This document shows positions 23,586 to 35,700 of a stretch of DNA of 64,000 nt, one piece after another. The notes beneath the pieces were generated by a model. The model was not told where the DNA came from, made no database searches, and was given only the letters and a program-made list of their open reading frames with translations. The DNA is from Chondrosia reniformis (lineage: Eukaryota; Porifera; Demospongiae; Chondrillida; Chondrillidae), in assembly GCA_947172415.1 (NCBI GenBank), contig OX359199.1, positions 1,018,001 through 1,082,000 of the forward strand, given 5' to 3'. Positions within the stretch are counted from its first letter, which is position 1; each line of letters opens with the position of its first letter. A program made the position numbers and the translations under genes.

Positions 23586-24552
23586 GAGGAAAGAAGGTGA
23601 AATTAGATCTATTTTCATATGCTACACTGCCATCCTACCTACTGTCATTGAACTGAGTGACACCGCAGAACGTTTAGATTTATCTTTAGTCAAAAGAGTT
23701 GAAGATTTCATTTCTTTATTAATCAAGAGTGGTGTCCCCAAATCAAAGATTACCACAAGTGATCAGGCAAGCTTGGATGAGCAGAAAAATAAACCCTTGT
23801 GGTTGGAAAATGAGATAATGAAAGCAGACCTCATATTTTGTGTAATAACCCCTCATTTCCATGAAGTTGCTACAAAAGGTATTGATGAGGTTGGTAGGCA
23901 TACGACAATCAGTGCTACTGCACCTAATAGTTCCCACCAGTCACTTGTCAACAAACAAGTAAAGTATGGCCTCCCTGGTCATATCTTGCGGAATCTAATT
24001 AATTATTCTGGTGTCATTTTTGTTCCCATTTTCCTTGGAGGAGAAAACGATACAAAATCTATTCCTTTGATGTTGCGTGGGAAAAGATGTTTTGTATTAC
24101 CTTATCCATTCAATGTAGAAAGAGTTGAAGATTCAAATAACTTGGATTTAAGAGATCTTTTTGCTCAAATTACAGGACAAAGAATTTCTACTCCCTTGAA
24201 ATTAACTGATGATATCCATCATGAAGAATCACTTTCAAACTCTTTATATCATGATTCTAGAAATATTATTGAATTGGCAAATAAGAATAGTATATTCCTG
24301 CGATTAGCATCAAAGATGGCTCTTCCTTGGGATGGTCTGGCTGCCCAGCTGGGTCTCTCTATACAAGACATTGCAACACTAAAGTACAACTTTCCAACTG
24401 ATGTTAGAGAACAGTGTTATCAAATGTTGCTGAAATGGGAGCAGGATCATGCTACCATAACAACCATCTCTAGGCTCACTAGAGCTATATCTAAGTGCCC
24501 TGAACAGCTACATCTTTTAAATATTTTGTTTGATCTGCTAAATAAAAATTAA
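23575..24552 (+). CDS. SEFIR/TIR-like plus death domain adaptor, intronless
   Basis: A single-exon gene of 325 aa. Residues about 10-190 look like a SEFIR or TIR domain: an opening strand (SIFICYT), an alternating helix/strand pattern, a WLENEIMKADLIFCVITP segment, and a later strand VIFVPIFLGGE followed by IPLML. Residues about 238-318 are a death domain, with LASKM, WDGLAAQLGLS, IATLKYN, a mid-domain MLLKWEQ and a final helix. This combination suggests an intracellular adaptor downstream of IL-17-like, Toll-like or death receptors. The domain order is the reverse of MyD88 (death then TIR). An upstream in-frame ATG at 23548 would add nine residues and overlap the ABITRAM coding exon by 11 bp; I prefer 23575 because it has A at -3 and G at +4. 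The death domain call is strong, the N-terminal domain call moderate. Confidence 0.75.
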   Translation: MAAKRKEGEIRSIFICYTAILPTVIELSDTAERLDLSLVKRVEDFISLLIKSGVPKSKITTSDQASLDEQKNKPLWLENEIMKADLIFCVITPHFHEVATKGIDEVGRHTTISATAPNSSHQSLVNKQVKYGLPGHILRNLINYSGVIFVPIFLGGENDTKSIPLMLRGKRCFVLPYPFNVERVEDSNNLDLRDLFAQITGQRISTPLKLTDDIHHEESLSNSLYHDSRNIIELANKNSIFLRLASKMALPWDGLAAQLGLSIQDIATLKYNFPTDVREQCYQMLLKWEQDHATITTISRLTRAISKCPEQLHLLNILFDLLNKN

Positions 24553-24940
24553 TATTGAAATTGAAATTTTAGAGAATGAAATAAATGAAATACACATACA
24601 ATTTATATATGTGACTGGTGTATTGTAGTAGTATAATGGTCTATATCATTCGCTTATCTGAACAAATATATGTGTATTCTTCAATAAGTTCTATGAATGG
24701 TCTGTGGGGGAGGATTTACGTGATGGCTGGATAGTCATCCTTCTTTGAGCAGTGTAGATATATAACTTGTAATATATGTGTATTATATGTTCATAAATCC
24801 GTATGTTACCATAGTTATGCAGACAGATAGCCTATGGTAATTCCATTTTGCATTTTTTAGTAACCTCAAACTTAAGACAGCTGGAGCATCAAGTCACGTG
24901 ACGTTAGGCAACCGACAAGACAATAGCAGTACAGTTGATT

Positions 24941-26149
24941 ATGAATGCGTTATTTAGGCGAATATCAAAACTGCTAATAGTCTTTATATTAATATTCTCC
25001 GTGTGTCAGTTCCTTGTATCAGTATTCCACTGGACCACTACATCCTCTCCGCCTCCCATTGTCCTGAAAGATAATTTTCCATCAAGCTATGAAGAGGTAA
25101 TATTTTTGAAATCAAGAAAAAAATATCATCCGAGACAGAATAAGGAGATTACAGTTAAAACAGCCAATCACCAATCGCCTGAAGAGCCAGCATCATCGGC
25201 AATATTTTTAGCCCAATCAACTCGAGGTTCGAGTAATGACAAATCAGTAAAAGAGACAATACAATCTTTAACAAGAGAAGCCTCGCAACCGAAGCTACCG
25301 AACGAGCCTATTTCTCGTTCAAACAACAATGCACTGCCTCTTTTAGCAGCTAAATTTCCTAAAGTTATCATCATTGGATTCGGGAAGAGTGGTACTCGCA
25401 CGCTCTACGATTTCCTCCTAAGGCACCCATCCTTAACGGGTCCCAGAACAGAGCTAAGATACTTTAGCAATCATTTTGAGAAAGGTCTTACATGGTACCT
25501 TTCAATGTTCCCCTCTCCATCAGGTGGAGCGGTTACCATGGAGAAGAGTCCAGATTACATCATCAAGCCGCTAGTCCCAGGGAGACTGATCAACACAGCC
25601 TCAAGACTAAATGTTGATGTGCACTCTTTAAAGTTTGTAGTCATGCTGCGTGACCCGATTAACAGGGCCATGTCTGAGTATCTAGAATGGGCAGCGCTGA
25701 GGAATCACAAACACGACACACCTCTGCCGCCATTTTCAGATATGGTGTATGATGATTCTAAGCATATCAAACTGAAACAAGTACCTTTCTTGAATGCCAG
25801 TGCCTATGCATACCATTTAGAAAATTGGCTTAAACGTTTTTCTTCTTCACAAATGTGTTATGTGGATGGCGATGCCTTTGTGAAGGATCCATTACCAGTT
25901 ATGCAATCCTTGGAGAAATGTCTCAATATTTCATCTTATTTTAGGAGGGGGCATTTTGTTTATGTTCCTGAAAGAGGATTTTACTGTTTCAAAACTGACT
26001 TTGGCGGAAGGTTTTGTGAAAATAAGTCAAAAGGTCGACCTCACCCTCCTCTCTCAAAGGAGCTGGAACTGGACCTTCGGAAGGTATACAAGTCTTATGA
26101 TGGCTGGTTATCAAAGATTATTAATCAAAACTTCACTTGGATGCGTTGA
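24941..26149 (+). CDS. Heparan sulfate 3-O-sulfotransferase-like, intronless
   Basis: A 402-aa type II membrane enzyme: a short cytoplasmic end, a TM helix at about residues 9-28, a stem region to about 130, then a sulfotransferase domain. The PAPS-binding 5'-PSB loop is GFGKSGTRTL (about 146-155) and the 3'-PSB segment is LRDPINRAMSEY (about 236-247). The substrate-side EKSPDY, the VDGDAFVKDPLP segment, and the C-terminal RGFYCF...KGRPHP pattern match HS3ST-family enzymes rather than NDST or tyrosylprotein sulfotransferases. Members transfer sulfate from PAPS to the 3-OH of glucosamine in heparan sulfate in the Golgi. The start is the first in-frame ATG. The lack of introns is notable but also seen in HS3ST1-type genes. 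Confidence 0.85.
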   Translation: MNALFRRISKLLIVFILIFSVCQFLVSVFHWTTTSSPPPIVLKDNFPSSYEEVIFLKSRKKYHPRQNKEITVKTANHQSPEEPASSAIFLAQSTRGSSNDKSVKETIQSLTREASQPKLPNEPISRSNNNALPLLAAKFPKVIIIGFGKSGTRTLYDFLLRHPSLTGPRTELRYFSNHFEKGLTWYLSMFPSPSGGAVTMEKSPDYIIKPLVPGRLINTASRLNVDVHSLKFVVMLRDPINRAMSEYLEWAALRNHKHDTPLPPFSDMVYDDSKHIKLKQVPFLNASAYAYHLENWLKRFSSSQMCYVDGDAFVKDPLPVMQSLEKCLNISSYFRRGHFVYVPERGFYCFKTDFGGRFCENKSKGRPHPPLSKELELDLRKVYKSYDGWLSKIINQNFTWMR

Positions 26150-26454
26150 TGCTTTATGTTAACAATCTTTTATTCATGTATTTGTCAATCTCTTAAATTC
26201 GTGATCATGAGTGGATATGTTAACGTTATTTTACAAATATATGCTTTTAAACAGATTTCTTAAGCTTCTCATGTATTTGTGAATTGTCTTTTAAACTAAA
26301 CTAAAGATATTGATTTAAGATCATTTGGTGACAAATTTATTATTGAAAATGATCACATCGTATACTATGATATACGTATACGTACAATTTGATTGTTCAA
26401 AAGCATTATACTATATACATATATATATACATACAACTCAGCATTATGTACAAG

Positions 26455-28512
26455 TTAAAAAGAGAAGTTAAAATCTGTGCTCTCAAAACTATTAGCAGCT
26501 CCCCAACCTCCAACCACAAATAACATTGTTCTGTTACCATAGCTACCAGTCACTGCATATGAATGTCTCCTAGGGACATTGATTTCACTAATTTTCTTCC
26601 AATTCTGTTTATATTTATCAAACATGTACACCGTAGTCTCTTTAGTGTTCCGATTATCTTCTCCAGCAACTGCTAATAAGCAACCATTAATAAATGCTAA
26701 ACCGCTACTCTTCAGAGGTACTTCCGGAAGTATCCTCCAGAATAAGTCCAAATAATCCTGATCATGAAAGTAATGTTGATCAGAAAACTTCTCAATTGAT
26801 TGTCTAATATCACAAAGAAGAACCTCAATAAGAGAGCTCTCATTTCCTATACCAACGCCAACCACAAATGTGTCATCGGTGACAGCACATTGCATGTAGT
26901 CACACTTGACGGGTAAGTTACAGATAGTATACCAAAGTGGGGATGGATGACATGTATTGATGACTTCAATGGATGCTAATTTACCATGTCCACTCCACCC
27001 TCCAGCCACTACCACGTAACTATCAAAGGCTGCTGAAGTTGCAAAAGCTCTACCTTGATTGAGTTGAGGTAGCCATTGTTCCCACTTAAACTCTTTATCC
27101 AAGGTATACACCTTACTGGAGTCTTTATACTGCATATTCCCTTTATTCAGATTACCTCCAATTAGATGTAGATTGGTTGATGCAGAACATAGGGCATATC
27201 CATTCATGAGATAATTCCTAAAAAATGCCAATTTTGTCCAAGTTCTTAATGCAATATCAAATACATGTAAATATGGACTATAGAACCAACGATTTCCAGC
27301 AATTACTTTTCCAAGGAAATAGGCAGCCATTGGCCAGGTGAGAAATTCTGGTATATTTGCTTCTTCCGTCCAGAAAAGGTCAAACTGCAGCTTCTTTAAC
27401 TGGTACTCCTATAAACACATTAAATAATCAGACAATTTGGTGCAACTTGTAATATATACACACATATACCTGCATGCATACATGAATATGTTCTTAATTA
27501 AAATACAACTAAAACATACAATTAGATGATGGGGATTGCACCAAACCTATCTTGAAATGGTTCATCTTTAGTCTTTTGAGCTTCTAGAGATGTGACTTAA
27601 AAGACCCACAGGGTCGAAACGTCTGATTCTTAAGAAACAAACTGTGTCTCTATGTGCTCAAAGGACTAAGATAAACCATCTCAGGGATAAAAAATATGTA
27701 CTTAGGTACGACGTGCACATATCCATATAAAATACTAGTATAATTATTTGTTTGGAACATACATGGTAATCTTCAAGCATTGACACTACATCTTTGTGAT
27801 TCATGTTTTTTGCAAGAGCTAGAGCATTCGGATGGTAAGTGGGTATGCAGCTCTGAGGGTCATCAATCAGTGCAACCATATCTGGGTCTGCTCCCTGATT
27901 CAGCAGTGCTGCCACCATCTTTGTATTGCCGGTCGCGGCAGCCAAATGAAGAGGAGTATATTTAGGATGGACGTGTGCTCTAGCATTGACATCTGCATGA
28001 CCCTCTTCAACCAGTATTGGCACTATCTCTGGAAAATCATTCAGCACAGCCAAGTGGAGAGGAGTGTGATATATGTGGTACTTCTTGGCATATTCTTCAG
28101 GAGTGTTCACAGGAGCTCCTTCCTTGATGGCAGCTCGTACCCAATCTGCCTCCTTCCAGCCCAAATATACACCAAGATCACGATGCTTCACTACTTCCGA
28201 TGGTTCTTCCAGTGCAGACCCTTTAACCACCTCACGATCAGCTACAGGTCCTGGAGGTGGACCTATTGTATAAACAAGTTTTACAGTAAATGACTACAAT
28301 TATCTACAGTAGACTTCAGTGTGACAAACCAAGTTTGAATGGTTCCCCTGAACAGAACATGTGTTTAGTGCTCATTTGATGATCTCCTGTAGCTAGGGAC
28401 AGTTTCAGAAATTTAACAATCAACTTTACTAAATGACAAATTGACTAGTTAATACAAACTTACCTTTTACTGTTTGAAATGTTGCTAGGCAGCTGTTGCC
28501 ATGGAAGCTTCT
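26455..28512 (-). CDS. Ankyrin-repeat plus kelch-repeat protein, 5' end unresolved
   Basis: Three exons join in phase: 28464-28512, 27763-28262 and 26455-27408 (stop). The middle exon holds ankyrin repeats with clear YTPLHLAAATGN and TPLHLAVLND motifs preceded by a Trp-rich helix. The last exon encodes kelch-type beta-propeller blades (VVVAGGWSG, LHLIGGN, LFVVGGWG). Such proteins usually act as substrate adaptors or scaffolds; no BTB or F-box is seen in the visible part. The first exon is not certain. An ATG exon at 30371-30405 (MAVARELRKWR) next to an AATGGCC/YY1-like motif is a candidate start, but its phase (1) needs another exon before joining 28512. Confidence 0.75.
27593..27622 (+). repeat. 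Third hammerhead-like stem motif
   Basis: AAGACCCACAGGGTCGAAAC repeats the stem II-GAAAC part of the motif at 19315 but lacks a clean CTGATGA box. It lies in an intron of the ankyrin-kelch gene and probably belongs to the same element family. Confidence 0.4.
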
Positions 28513-28790
28513 CTACATAATTGAAGAGGAAATGAGAAGGCTACCATAAGATGCATATGAATATCAAGTAGATACATTTGGCAAACAAATATGCTTTACT
28601 CAATGTAAACTTAACAGCTGCAGCAGTGTAATATCAATTATTGCACATTGCTCAAAGTGATTGTACAGTTTCATAACCAAAGTTGTGAGACAAACTGATC
28701 TACAAGATGCAGAGAATCTGATGCACTTCACCTCTCTCTAACTGAGTGTAGCTAAGAGTTACTAGGAGCTGTATACATGTAGCCTACATG

Positions 28791-29063
28791 GATTCACAGA
28801 AGATCAAGATAGGGAGGGGGACAGGGACTCCCAGGATCACTGATGAAGGGGACAAGGACTCCCGGGATCACTGATGGGGGGTGGAGTTCCCGGAGGCGGC
28901 TGTCTGACCCGGTGGAGAGGAGGATGGGGGAGGGGGGAAGAAGGAAGAAAAGACTCCTGTATCTTCATCTAAAGCTCTCTTTAGGTTTAGTTCCCCTATA
29001 GGCTCTTTTTACAGAATAGGCATAGCATGTAGGAAAATGGTATCTTAGATTTTTCATGCAGAC
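28791..29063. repeat. Dispersed repeat family, full-length-like copy
   Basis: The reverse complement of the repeat at 43484-43752: it begins with GATTCACAGAAGATCAAGA and ends with GCATGTAGGAAAATGG and a TTTTTCATG end. The internal 'GATCACTGATG' segment is locally duplicated. No coding capacity is visible, so it is a MITE- or SINE-like element. Confidence 0.75.
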
Positions 29064-30603
29064 TTCATCTAATGATGTCATTGGCAAGCTACACGTTCTA
29101 ACTGCTATACTAAACATAGCACTCTAGTTGGGTAGGTAAATAACTACTTGGTTACATGAGAATGCGACCAATCTAATATTCAAGTAAGTTGGTTTAAAGC
29201 TGATCTTCACAAATGTTTAGAAAGTAAAGTCTAGAGGATTGTAAATTGATTAGCACACAAAACCAGCCCATAACATGTTGTTCAATCAAAACCTGTCATG
29301 TACTGTAGGCTGCTAAATACTTTGGCATTATCCTTCCTTACTCTTCTCTGTCCCACAGTAACAGATCTGTAGACAGTCTCACAATACTCAGACATATAAC
29401 ACTGATCATTTAGAGCTATTGCACAACCAAACTTAAAAAGGATACTTCACGTATATTCACGTATATTACATAAAACCACATATACAGTACATGTGCTAAG
29501 TCTTCTATTAATTGAAAACCTTTGACAATTAACTTTATAAACATACTCCATGTTTAGGAATAAATGGACACTACCATTTAAAAAGACTACCACTTGCTTG
29601 GCTCTGGTACATTCAGAGGCACAAACACTCAACTGGAGTCTCAAATGAAAGAGCTCTGACATTTCATGCAGTAGTATTATAAGTGTGGCTTTTAAATATG
29701 AAGCTACCCTCAGGTTTGTATGCTTGCACACACTGACATGGATTATTACAGAACAAGATTAGTAACTACAGCTACAAAATTGCAAAAGATCAAAGCTCAT
29801 TAGTCACAAGGTTAATACTACCTTGTCCAATCTTTATAATCTGTACATATATTATGAGGAAAGAGTAGCTAGGCAACTCTGACACAAATCCATTCTCAAT
29901 TTTACTATGGTCACAAAGTTTAGTTTACCCTGACATGTCCATATAAGGCTTGTGAGAATTGGACATAATTTCAATGAAACAGACTTTTGCTAGCAATAAA
30001 TTTAAGGAATTTTGGAGGCTCAATGTACTCACTGCTGATGTCAAATTCACCTTTAGCTTTATTATGAAACCGAGTGTTACTTTATGGCAGTTACTTAAAG
30101 TACAGCTATCATTTGGACAGTTTTACAAGTACATCAGTTAACTCATACATGTAGGTAAAGAAGACAGACAGATATGAACATCCTATATTATTGCAATATA
30201 TAAAAGGAAATGTCGACTTATGGCATGATTAAAATTAATGCCGCGTCATTTTACACTTCATTTAAAGCAGATCTAGATAACTTGTTTGATTCCCTAAACA
30301 AGCTTAAGAGCGATATTGATGATGCATGTTATATAACCTACCAATCTGTGTAGCTTACTAGGGAATATAACCTCGCCATTTCCGGAGTTCTCTAGCAACG
30401 GCCATTTTTGATTCTAATTGAGCAATAATTGAAGGGAGGCAATTCATGAACATCGAAGTGTACATTAAAATTAAGTTCATTATGCATTCTATATTGGTAT
30501 ATTTCTCCCAAACAGCTACAGTTACATTCTCAAAGTTTTTATAGAACTATAAAACGAAAGTTGTAATGGTAAAAATTAAAATTTTTAATGATATGTACTT
30601 AGC

Positions 30604-30950
30604 TTAAAGAGTTACAAGTTATTGATATGCTAAAGATTCACAAGTCATTGACATGCTAACTTATGCAATCGCAAGAGCTTTGAATGCAAGCGCTAGCGTT
30701 GAAGATAATGATTTACAGCTGAAACAAATTTCAATATATAAAGATTTACAAGTCAATGACATGCAAACTTAAAGATTCATAAGTCATTGACTTGTTTATG
30801 TAGAACTATAACATTGAAACTTGAGGTTTTAATTATAAAGATTTAAAAGTCAATATAATGTGACATACAAATTTAAAGATTTACAAGTCATTGACTCGCT
30901 TACGTATGCACTCATAAGAGCTTTGAATGCAAGCATTGCAGATAACTGAA
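30604..30950. repeat. Degenerate interspersed-tandem repeat
   Basis: The unit AAAGATTTACAAGTCATTGA recurs about six times with variation. A companion block AAGAGCTTTGAATGCAAGC occurs twice, near 30673 and 30918. The array looks old and partly scrambled. Confidence 0.65.
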
Positions 30951-31189
30951 AATAATTAGCGATTTGATAGCTATTAATTTAGAATAGGTTCACTTGACAT
31001 GCTATGATGTTTCGCTGAATAGAGATGCATGTTTGTGAGTTGGACCTCAATAGAACAATAACAACTTGATGAATAGGCCGGGTCATGTACTGCATGTTGT
31101 CTATTGTTCCAGAGATAGATCTCGAAAACAAATAACAAAATTTTGCTTCCACGATTTTCCGCCAAGTTCACGATGTTTCCCGCCGACAT

Positions 31190-31990
31190 TTTCTAATAAA
31201 TAGTCGAGGAAATTTTCAGTCTTTGGCCTCCGGGCCATCAACTCTGGAGGTCTACTTTGGTGTGGATCGATGCGAAAACCATGCTTGGAGCACGAGTCAT
31301 GGTACATGCCTATCCGAAGGGTCATCGGTGTTCGTATAGTGGGGTGGTCTCTCTACCTATGGGTTAGTGCCTGGAGATGTATCTCACTATTAATCCTGCT
31401 TGTGTGTTAAATTGGCACTTGCGGATTCTTGCTATACGACCCGTACCTGGAGGTTGGCGTGGTCCAGTGCCACTACGTAGTCGGTCAGGAAGCTATTGTA
31501 GGCTGCCGCATCAGGTTGGTTTAGAAGGCATTTGCATTTGAATTTGGATTTGCATTTTTAATTTTATGCATGCGTGCTATGTGATTGAGCATATATTTAT
31601 TTTTCTTTATTCTTTTCTTTTTGTATAGTTCATCGATGGGTCCCTACTCTAAAGCAACCTGGCCGATCCCAATGAGCTAAAGTCTGTGTACAGTGTTCTC
31701 AAGCTGCGTTGTGTGCACATGATGATTCTCATTGGTGGGAGTTTGTGGTCCGCCAGGGTCGGGCTTGTTCTGTCCGTAGCGTGAGGCAGTGCAGGACTAG
31801 TAACTGGTCATAGGGCTGTCAGGTACGCCGGATTGTCCCCGTGCAACTTCTCTTACGACGCAAGTAGTGGAAGTGTCAAACAGAGTTGAGAACCCGGAGG
31901 CCTTTTGGGGCACGAAGTACTTCTACCTCCACGTGGTGTGCCCTGGGGTCATCTCTCAAGATGATGCGAAAAGAAGTACAGTGAAGTTTT
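31190..31990. other. GC-richer unexplained segment
   Basis: About 800 bp that is visibly richer in G and C than its AT-rich surroundings and lacks a convincing gene. A minus-strand frame of 74 codons at 31101-31325 overlaps its edge. It could be part of a non-autonomous transposon, a structured non-coding RNA gene or a transferred fragment; nothing in the sequence decides between these. Confidence 0.3.
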
Positions 31991-32736
31991 ATGACTGAAC
32001 ATGCAGATCAGGAAAATCAGAAGAAACATGACTCGTAAACTCTTGATTATTTTCGTAAACTCTTAATTTAATATGAACAGCTTTTGTTTTTTAATTGTAT
32101 TTCTGAATAATAATATCATTTCAAACATCCAAATTCAGTCTACTTCATATAAATCTACCATTATTATGCATCATTTGGCAAGTATAGGGAAAGTCCCTTC
32201 ACGTGAAAGTATATACGGTACGAGTCTATAGTAGTTGACAAATCGAGATCTACTCTACAGGAGAAAGTAAGTTACAACAATCCTGGAAACCAAAAGGAGA
32301 AGAAACAAAGCTGAGAACATAGTCTCTTCACATGAAGAACAAATTTAAGAACTTGTAATATCAACATTTTTTTCCTTTTTAATATTAATTACTGTAACGA
32401 AATGTATATTTCAGAATTGTCAAACAAAAATGATCATCTAATTTCAGCTATCATATGCCTGCTCGAATGGATTTTTTAAGCATTCAGTATACTGAACTGA
32501 TACTATGCAGTATATGCGCAATTTACTACTTTATGTGCTAGAATCCGTAACGCCGTGACCTATGTTCGATTGGGCGATTGGGGAAATCCCTTTCCAAAAC
32601 CACGTGAAGCATTTATCACGAGGGAATTGGCGTTTAAAGATTTACCCATGGAAACTTATTCATTTAGAGCAGAATACTTTGGAAAAGAGAGCGTGCAGTT
32701 TCTTTGTTTAAGAAGTGTAATTACTGGATCAGTTAC

Positions 32737-35700
32737 TTAGTCTGGGTTTCCAAGGATGAGTCGGTTATGGTCAAAGCGTAGAGGAAGGACATCCTCGAGA
32801 GGTAATTTTTGTACGTAATTAGTTTCAAAGTCGCAACTTAAAAGTTCACTAACGCCTTTAATATGCAGTGGTGCTCCAAGATAAGAGCCAACCGCCAGTA
32901 GAAGTCCACTCATCAACTTCACTGCTTGAAAGAGAGAGAGCCTTTTGTTGATTTAATTGAATGTGTGTAGTGTATACAACGTTGATCAGCTGGTGCTTTG
33001 ATACTTACTATGTGTTACTAGTCTATATGTGGGTATTGTGCATACAACTTGTATATGGATATCAATCAACAGAACCATAGATTATATAGACTACCTAGTC
33101 TATATAATCTATGACAGAACTAAACAGTATTAGATATGGTATGCACTTCTTGCTGTCCTAAAGTAGTCTTGTACCCAGACCCATCTCTGCCGTTATTATT
33201 GGAGTGAGCAATGTTACCAGACTCTTTCGCTGCCTCCTCACTCCAAAAACCACAGCGAGATGGGTCTGGATACGAGACTAGCCCTAAAGGTCATTGTGAA
33301 AGGTCCCTTATCACAGATCACGAGGCCAGAAGCCATAAGCTCATTTCAATTAACCTCTGCAACCTTGGGCATTTGTAAGCAATGTTCAGCTGATTTGCTC
33401 AGCTGATTTTTGGGAATATAACACAATGGGTGTACTGCTATGATGTAATATGTAAATCATGTGACTGCTGAGTCAGCAGGCTATCTGGAGTCTTGCATGT
33501 TCTCAATGGAAACTTATATTTACCACCTGCTGTGTGTGTATGGCTGAACTGACACAGTAAGGCCACTTAGTCATATGGCCATAGTACTTGTTATGTGATA
33601 TATACCTGATCCATCTGTTGGGTGGGTTTGTGTATATTAGCTATTAAGATTAGATAATGTGCTCTTAGAATAGCAATACAATATCACAAATTTGTTACTG
33701 TCTGTTAACTTATGGGCTCTTTATGTCTTATGAAAGGGGCTTACCTGCGTGGATCACTAATAATGTTAAAGATTCTACACTCTTTAATGATCTAATCACT
33801 TTACTGGTCTCGGTTTAGGGGATGAAGAAGAAACAGAAATGCATGATTTGAGCTGTAGTAGTCCAACCACTCCTGAGAAGGAAGACATGGGTATTTCGCT
33901 CAATCTAGACTTAAGCTTGTCACTCAGTTTTCCAAGGCCACAGAGCAATGACGTAGGTTAAACTACCATACTATGAACTTTTCAATATTACTCATTGCAT
34001 ACAATATATAAACCAATTCAAGTGTACATGTTATTGTGTGTTAGGTGAGTCCTTTATTGTCCTCAATGGAAGCTTCGGGGAAGGCAGGGGACTCACAAAT
34101 ATGTCCCTTTCAGAGCCATTTACAAGTAATTATGTTAGCATACATACATATGTCCATGCATACACGACAATACCTTATCTTTATCTTTTGGATGGTTCAT
34201 CTTTCGATAATTTTGAGCATCTAAAGACGCAGATTTCTGTTCTCTGTTCCATCGTAACGTGAACCATCCAAAAGATAAGTTTGATGCAGTTAAAAGAAAT
34301 CCTTATTCTATTGCCTTATCTTTTAAATGTTTATTGGGATTGCATTACTCTAGAATGACTTACTGAGGAGGGACAAGTCGTCTACAACTCACTCCCCCAC
34401 TTCTTCAGCCGGTAGCTCATCAGAGGAGAGTGAGACCTCTTCAAAGCAGAAGTTGAAGAAGAAGAAGAAGAGGGTGGCAAGGTCATGAGCATCACAGTAA
34501 GCCTAGCAAGTGTGTAATGTGTGTTCTCAGCTTTTAATGTTGTTTGCATTTTTGTTTTTCTAGGTTGTTTATGTAATGAAAGGTGTTTACTTGTTAAATG
34601 TAATTAAATTTTAACTTTTCTTATAACTCATCATTTTCTATGTGTGTTAACTTCTTTTATGTATATTTCAGTAAGTTTAATTATCAGATTGATAGTGAAA
34701 ACATTTACTAGTAATAGGCGTTTATAAAGGTTGCATTCTTATTTGACTGTGTGTGTTATATTCTCTTCAAGTCTCACTGGATTTGAGGTGAGCTGGTACT
34801 ACAATAACAAATATATTTACATTATTCACAAGCAACATGTATAGGTCCAAATATTGACTGTATAATTATGTAGTCTGCTGATTTGAAGGAATAGGAATAA
34901 AGTGCCCTTTGTAGACACCAATACACCCACTTTATCTTGGGGTATTCAATTAATAAATGATTTTTTCCAAGCTTTGAAAAGGTCATTCATTCTGTACTAT
35001 TCAAACTGACTACTGAGGATCACAACAACTGTCTAGTGCATGTGGTGTCAATTTAGTGGTTTAGAATTCTATGTATGGGAAGACTTATGTAGGAAATTGG
35101 GATATTCTAACAGGGTATACATGCTGTACCACATAAGCTCCATAGCATTTAATGAATGACCTTATTTCTGATATTATGTTAAATAATTAGTGCAGCGGTA
35201 ACAAGTGTTCTAAAGTATAATATGCCTAGAGAATTGTACCAATTATGTATTAACTGAAGAACTTTCAATGGAATGTATTAATCATTGATGTTATATATGT
35301 ATCTATTACATGTATGTATGTAGTGTTTGAGGGTGTCTGTAGTGGGTGATTTGACCTTGTTACCTCACGGCATGAAGCTTCTATCCTATGGCTGTTACTA
35401 CAAGTTCGATATACATGTAAGCCCCACTTCCTATAGTTGACATGTCCATATAAGGTTTGATTAGGTGTGGACAGTCAATACTTTTTGTTTTCTCCATTTC
35501 CTGAAAGCTGTTTCTGGGAATTCCACCCAGGAGTCAGGAGTCTTATCTTTTAGTCCTCATCCCTATGTGCCCTTAGCTATAAGTACTGTATCCAGATATT
35601 TTGTATACATATTCATGTATTAGTAGCAGACAAATATGTTCACATTATAATATATACGTACAGGGAGGTACAAAGTACATGATTTGACATAGTATATAAC

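Larger units (their letters stand above)
29064..32736. other. Gene-poor stretch with local repeats
   Basis: The only coding candidate here is the short ATG exon at 30371-30405. Degenerate repeats occupy 30604-30950, and a base-composition outlier lies at about 31190-31990; both are listed separately. Confidence 0.4.

Noticed and set aside
31101-31325. 74-codon minus-strand frame as first exon of the ankyrin-kelch gene
   Set aside because: I found no donor in suitable phase and no similarity to ankyrin or kelch proteins; the short ATG exon at 30371-30405 is a better, though still unproven, candidate.
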